64,000 bases of DNA from Celerinatantimonas yamalensis. GTDB taxonomy: Bacteria; Pseudomonadota; Gammaproteobacteria; Enterobacterales; Celerinatantimonadaceae. The stretch spans positions 62,001 to 126,000 of the forward strand of contig NZ_JBEQCT010000007.1 of assembly GCF_046054155.1 (NCBI RefSeq). Direction: 5' to 3'. How positions within the stretch are numbered: the stretch's first letter is position 1; the number at the start of each line of letters is the position of its first letter. A program made the position numbers and the translations under genes. Of the stretch, positions 60,829 to 64,000 are shown piece after piece. The notes under the pieces were generated by a model that saw nothing but the letters and a program-made list of their open reading frames with translations, did not search any database and had not been told where the DNA came from.

Positions 60829-62187
60829 ATGACGCAGTCTATCAATGAATTTGACTATTTATGTATTGGCGCAGGCAGCGGCGGGATTGCATCAGCCAAT
60901 CGCGCGGCGATGTACGGTCAAAAAGTTGGACTAATCGAAGCAAATGAAGTCGGCGGGACTTGCGTCAATGTGGGTTGTGTGCCCAAAAAAGTCATGTGGT
61001 TTGGCGCGCAAATTGCCGAAGCGATTGAGAAATACTCCCCAGATTACGGTTTTGATGCCACGCTTAACCACTTTGACTGGGCCCATTTAGTCAAAAACCG
61101 GCAAGCCTATATCGAGCGTATTCACAGCTCCTATCAACGCGGCTTTGACAATAATGGCGTCACCCGCATCAATGGCTTTGCCAAATTTATCGATGCTAAC
61201 ACCGTTGATGTAGATGGCACACTGTATCGCGCCAAACACATTTTGATCGCCACCGGCGGGCGGCCAACGCTCCCCAATATTCCAGGGGTTGAGCTTGGCA
61301 TCACCTCCGATGGCTTTTTTGCCCTCAATGAGCAGCCCAAACGGGTCGCGGTCGTTGGCGCCGGCTATATTGCCGTCGAGCTGGCTGGGGTGTTGCACGC
61401 GCTGGGCAGCAAAACCCATCTTGCCGTGCGCAAACATGCCCCGCTGCGTGACTTTGACCCGATGTTGCATGAAACATTAGTTGAAATTATGGCCGAAGAG
61501 GGCCCAACCCTGCACACCCACAGCACACCGAAACAGCTAAAAAAACAAACTGATGGTAGCTTGCAACTAACCTTTGAGAATGGCAATAGCCTCGAAGTAG
61601 ACTGCGTGATCTGGGCAATTGGCCGTGAACCCAACACCGACCAGCTCAACTTAGCCGCCGCTGGTGTGGCCGCCGATGACAGCGGTTATATTCATGTAAA
61701 TGAATACTCAACCACCAATGTTGAAAACATTTACGCCCTTGGGGACGTGATTGGTAAAATTGAGCTGACCCCTGTGGCTGTAAAAGCTGGGCGACTGCTA
61801 AGCGAGCGTTTATTCAACAACAAACCAACTGCCAAGATGGATTACGATCTCGTACCCTCGGTGGTCTTTAGCCACCCTGTCATTGGCACAATCGGATTAA
61901 CCGAACCGCAAGCGCGCGCTCAATTTGGCGATGATCAAATCAAAGTGTACACCTCAAGCTTTGCCGCGATGTACACCGCAGTGACATCCCATCGCCAAGC
62001 CACCAAGATGAAACTTATCTGCGCCGGTGAAGATGAAAAAGTCGTTGGCCTACATGGCATCGGTTTAGGGATGGATGAGATATTACAAGGCTTTGGCGTT
62101 GCCATGAAAATGGGCGCTACCAAAGCAGACTTTGACAGCTGCGTCGCCATTCACCCCACCAGCGCTGAAGAGTTTGTGACTATGTAG
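60829..62187 (+). CDS. gor: Glutathione reductase Gor
   Basis: A 452-residue FAD-dependent NADPH:glutathione disulfide reductase. FAD motif IGAGSGGIASA at about 13, redox disulfide Cys45/Cys50 in GGTCVNVGCVPKK. NADPH motif GAGYIAVELAGVLHALG is followed by VRKHAPLR, whose two Arg residues give NADPH preference. The catalytic His442-Glu447 pair lies in IHPTSAEE. GGGAG precedes the ATG. Its stop codon falls inside one copy of a short duplicated sequence that may mark an integration site. Confidence 0.97.
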   Translation: MTQSINEFDYLCIGAGSGGIASANRAAMYGQKVGLIEANEVGGTCVNVGCVPKKVMWFGAQIAEAIEKYSPDYGFDATLNHFDWAHLVKNRQAYIERIHSSYQRGFDNNGVTRINGFAKFIDANTVDVDGTLYRAKHILIATGGRPTLPNIPGVELGITSDGFFALNEQPKRVAVVGAGYIAVELAGVLHALGSKTHLAVRKHAPLRDFDPMLHETLVEIMAEEGPTLHTHSTPKQLKKQTDGSLQLTFENGNSLEVDCVIWAIGREPNTDQLNLAAAGVAADDSGYIHVNEYSTTNVENIYALGDVIGKIELTPVAVKAGRLLSERLFNNKPTAKMDYDLVPSVVFSHPVIGTIGLTEPQARAQFGDDQIKVYTSSFAAMYTAVTSHRQATKMKLICAGEDEKVVGLHGIGLGMDEILQGFGVAMKMGATKADFDSCVAIHPTSAEEFVTM

Positions 62188-62236
62188 ATCGGCGTCTGGA
62201 AAACCCACCCTGTAGATTTGTAAACTCTGGAAAACC
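62183..62236 (+). repeat. Short duplication at the gor 3' end (possible att site)
   Basis: TGTAGAT at 62183-62189 (covering the gor stop codon) recurs at 62211-62217. TCTGGAAAACC at 62195-62205 recurs exactly at 62226-62236. The two half-copies are about 30 bp long. The recombinase fragment begins 40 bp later, so this may be an attachment-site core or its duplication. Confidence 0.5.
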
Positions 62237-62240
62237 TACT

Positions 62241-62272
62241 AGCCTCTATGTATGTCAAATACATTGGAGGCT
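62241..62272 (+). promoter_or_regulatory. Hairpin hiding the recombinase ribosome binding site
   Basis: AGCCTC pairs with GAGGCT and ATGTAT with ATACAT around a GTCAA loop. The GGAGG ribosome binding site (62266-62270) of the recombinase frame lies inside the right arm and would be masked. Alternatively it is the gor terminator, but no U-run follows. Confidence 0.5.
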
Positions 62273-62275
62273 GGT

Positions 62276-62540
62276 ATGGTTACTGTTGTAAATTCTAAAA
62301 ATTTTGATGTTCCCCGAATCTATCCGCCTTCAAGTAAATCGACATCCATTCAATTAAGTGGATTTCCTACCTTTTACTCTAAAGACAACGAATACCTGCT
62401 CCCGGTGAACCTCTGGTTCAATTACTTGGTGAATATTCGAAAAGCAGTCGATATAACAGCAAGTGTTCGCGCCCTTAAGAGATATTGGCAGTTCTTAGAA
62501 ACCAATAATTATTCCTGGGATAATTTTCCAGCAAACTTTT
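62276..62540 (+). pseudogene. Tyrosine-recombinase-like gene, 5' fragment
   Basis: From ATG 62276 (GGAGG five bases upstream) the frame reads MVTVVNSKNFDVPRIYPP and then LPVNLWFNYLVNIRKAVD and SVRALKRYWQFLETNNYSWDNFP. This looks like the SAM-like core-binding domain at the N-terminus of tyrosine recombinases carried by integrating elements. Similarity ends at about 62525-62545, where an opposite-strand IS3-like orfA fragment begins. The catalytic domain with R-H-R-Y is missing. The frame runs on to 62683 only by chance. Confidence 0.6.
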
Positions 62541-62762
62541 CTTCATTTGACCATTTATCTGATGAACTCACTTTTGACTCGCTAAATCCTGATGTGTTGA
62601 ATTGCTTTTGCCAACTATACAGGGTGGAGAGCTTAATGCCTTCTTGTTCGGCAAACTCACGTCTCGACAACCGGCTTTGGTAGAGCTTCTGTAAGATGGC
62701 TTCTTTAAAGGCACTTGAATGTCTTTGGTAATCCACTGGTTTTACTTACCGTCCCCTGTCTA
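62540..62762 (-). mobile_element. IS3-like orfA remnant with one end
   Basis: On the minus strand, from GTG 62736: DYQRHSSAFKEAILQKLYQS, then a helix-turn-helix REFAEQEGIKLSTLYSWQKQF, then KWSNEEKFA. This is the pattern of IS3-type orfA proteins with KWSAEDKFA, after which homology stops at about 62540. The outer end near 62744-62762 (GACAGGGGACGGTAAG on the minus strand) looks like a terminal inverted repeat. OrfB and the other end are missing, so only a fragment remains inside the recombinase gene. Confidence 0.65.
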
Positions 62763-62895
62763 TTTATAATAACAAATGAGGCGACAACTATCCTGACACA
62801 GGGGGATACACCTATTTTAGGGGATGGTTACAACGACATGATAAGAAGTAACTTTATAACCGATACTATTTCCTTAGTGACAAAATATTCAGCTA

Positions 62896-63756
62896 TCAAC
62901 ACCTTCTATACAACAACACGGATATTAGAATCATTAATGAACCAAATATAGTCATAGATGGCATCGGAGTTTTGAATATTAAGTAATCAAATATCATAGT
63001 TACTATCGGGACGAAATAAAAAAGACTACTGACTTTATTAACCGAACCTTGCCTAATCATATAAAAAAGTAAGAGTAATGCTCCGGTTGATACCACCGTA
63101 ATCATCCACAATAATGAAATAACAAATGATAGACTCCATGTGACATTCCACCCATTAAAGTAAACTACTAAAATAAATACTATAGATGCCAAAGCATTCT
63201 GTACTAAAGCAGATTCTAATGGATTGACTTCTATTTTCTTTTGACATGCTGAACCAACTGTAATTGCTAGTACGGCACAAATTGCAAACGTTAGCCCTGA
63301 CCAACTGAAACTACTAAAATCTTTAGAACCAAATAATGCAATGAATAGACCTGAAAATGCGAGAAGCAGAAATAGTACACCATTTATTTTGATACGTTCT
63401 CCACTAAAAATCGGTATTATAAGAGGTTGCAAACCTAAAACCAAGGCCACTAATCCCACAGAAAGATTGTGTTGAATGGAAAGAAAATAAAATGACTGAT
63501 ATAAAATTTGTAGAAACAATCCATTCAAACATAACACCATTACATTTTTTCTACTTAATGAATGCTCCCTTCTATTAGCTTCCTTTTTGATTTTTAAAAA
63601 AATATAAATTAGAAGAATGAGTATAAATGCACCTAACGACCTTAGTGTTAGAAACGACCAGACAGATGATGAATCTAGACCTGTTTTGACAAAAAATGCA
63701 CCACTGCTCCACATACATAAAAAAATAAATGGTGCTACATTTACTAAATTAATCAT
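62896..63756 (-). CDS. EamA/DMT-family transporter
   Basis: A ten-helix inner-membrane protein of about 286 residues with two EamA repeats: FIFLCMWSSGAFFVKTGLDSS..FLTLRSLGA in the first and a second one from about 155. It probably exports a small metabolite or amino acid; the substrate is unknown. ATG 63756, with AAGGTGA upstream, is preferred to the GTG at 63768. Its base composition is much lower in GC than gor or prlC, suggesting acquired DNA. It lies directly behind the partial gene at the window edge, perhaps in one operon. Confidence 0.85.
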   Translation of the reverse strand: MINLVNVAPFIFLCMWSSGAFFVKTGLDSSSVWSFLTLRSLGAFILILLIYIFLKIKKEANRREHSLSRKNVMVLCLNGLFLQILYQSFYFLSIQHNLSVGLVALVLGLQPLIIPIFSGERIKINGVLFLLLAFSGLFIALFGSKDFSSFSWSGLTFAICAVLAITVGSACQKKIEVNPLESALVQNALASIVFILVVYFNGWNVTWSLSFVISLLWMITVVSTGALLLLFYMIRQGSVNKVSSLFYFVPIVTMIFDYLIFKTPMPSMTIFGSLMILISVLLYRRC

Positions 63757-63772
63757 CTGCCATGTCACCTTA

Positions 63773-64000
63773 TCAATTCCATTCGTTAATTACGAAACGT
63801 TCGTTTAACTCTCGTTGATCCAACAAGTAACGATTCAACTCTGTAGCTTTTCTATATAGCTTTTTATCTTCCAAATTTTTCGTTGCCAAAATTAACCAAT
63901 CAAAGTTTTCCCTTACCGATACATCATATGTGAAATGGAATTTTGACAATGAGAATAGATGGTCCTTGAAGTTTGATCTATCAATTAATGAAGAAGTATG
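63773..64000 (-). CDS. Unidentified protein, C-terminal 75 residues (runs off the window)
   Basis: An open minus-strand frame enters from the right edge and ends at TGA 63775-63773. The visible part contains FKDHLFSLSKFHFTYDVS, then ENFDWLILATKNLEDKKLY and RKATELNRYLLDQRELNERF. It is AT-rich and shows no motif I recognise. It is 17 bp from the chosen EamA start, so the two are probably cotranscribed. The beginning of the gene lies outside the window. Confidence 0.6.
   Translation of the reverse strand, partial: HTSSLIDRSNFKDHLFSLSKFHFTYDVSVRENFDWLILATKNLEDKKLYRKATELNRYLLDQRELNERFVINEWN

Noticed and set aside
1..64000. CRISPR array, rRNA or tRNA genes
   Set aside because: No regularly spaced repeats and no tRNA-like cloverleaf or rRNA sequence was noticed on reading both strands.

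Overview
The window reads as a chromosomal segment of a gammaproteobacterium related to the Vibrionales, Aeromonadales and Enterobacterales. The ubiA-ubiC pair, glpG-glpE, prlC, gor, paired bacterioferritins and a full MalT-type maltose regulon all look like gammaproteobacterial genes. I cannot name the genus. No rRNA, tRNA or CRISPR array was seen.

Left part (1-10.3 kb), accessory in character. A broken IS982-family transposase abuts one copy of a 66-bp repeat, and a second copy lies at 6.26 kb. Between them is a complete branched-chain-type ABC importer on the minus strand (two ATPases, two permeases, binding protein). A GntR/FCD regulator follows on the plus strand, then a three-gene operon: a VOC-fold protein, an M20 amidohydrolase and a pyrroline-5-carboxylate-reductase-like enzyme lacking the usual catalytic Thr. 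Together they look like a regulated uptake and breakdown system for an unidentified N-acylated or amino-acid-like compound.

10.5-24 kb is mostly housekeeping: a DUF4396 membrane protein, an AraC regulator with a LysE exporter, a GNAT enzyme, a SlyA/HlyD/DUF2955 efflux set, two bacterioferritin subunits with complementary defects (one heme type, one ferroxidase type), ubiC-ubiA, a FliL-like protein, glpE-glpG, a glycosyltransferase remnant and a DUF945 protein.

24-34 kb is a purine-ureide (Hpx-type) cluster: HpxZ-like protein, RpiR regulator, amidase, HpxW-like oxamate amidohydrolase, ureidoglycine aminotransferase and allantoate amidohydrolase. A divergent amino-acid-type ABC importer lies beside it. 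Just beyond are the decayed 3' ends of a PuuE-type allantoinase and an NCS1 allantoin-type permease, apparently a divergent pair that lost both 5' halves in one deletion. Ureide catabolism would now have to begin at allantoate. 34-39 kb holds a second, classical livKHMGF operon.

39.8-58.1 kb gathers the maltose/maltodextrin regulon in one place: a secreted GH13 amylase, malT, malPQ, malEFG, malK, malM and lamB. GGATGA/GGAGGA-type MalT boxes lie in front of most transcription units, and a lysine-rich 38-residue ORF sits in the malE-malK spacer. prlC and gor follow. Right after gor the sequence turns AT-rich and mobile: a possible att duplication, a tyrosine-recombinase 5' fragment interrupted by an IS3-like orfA remnant, an EamA transporter and an unidentified partial gene at the edge.
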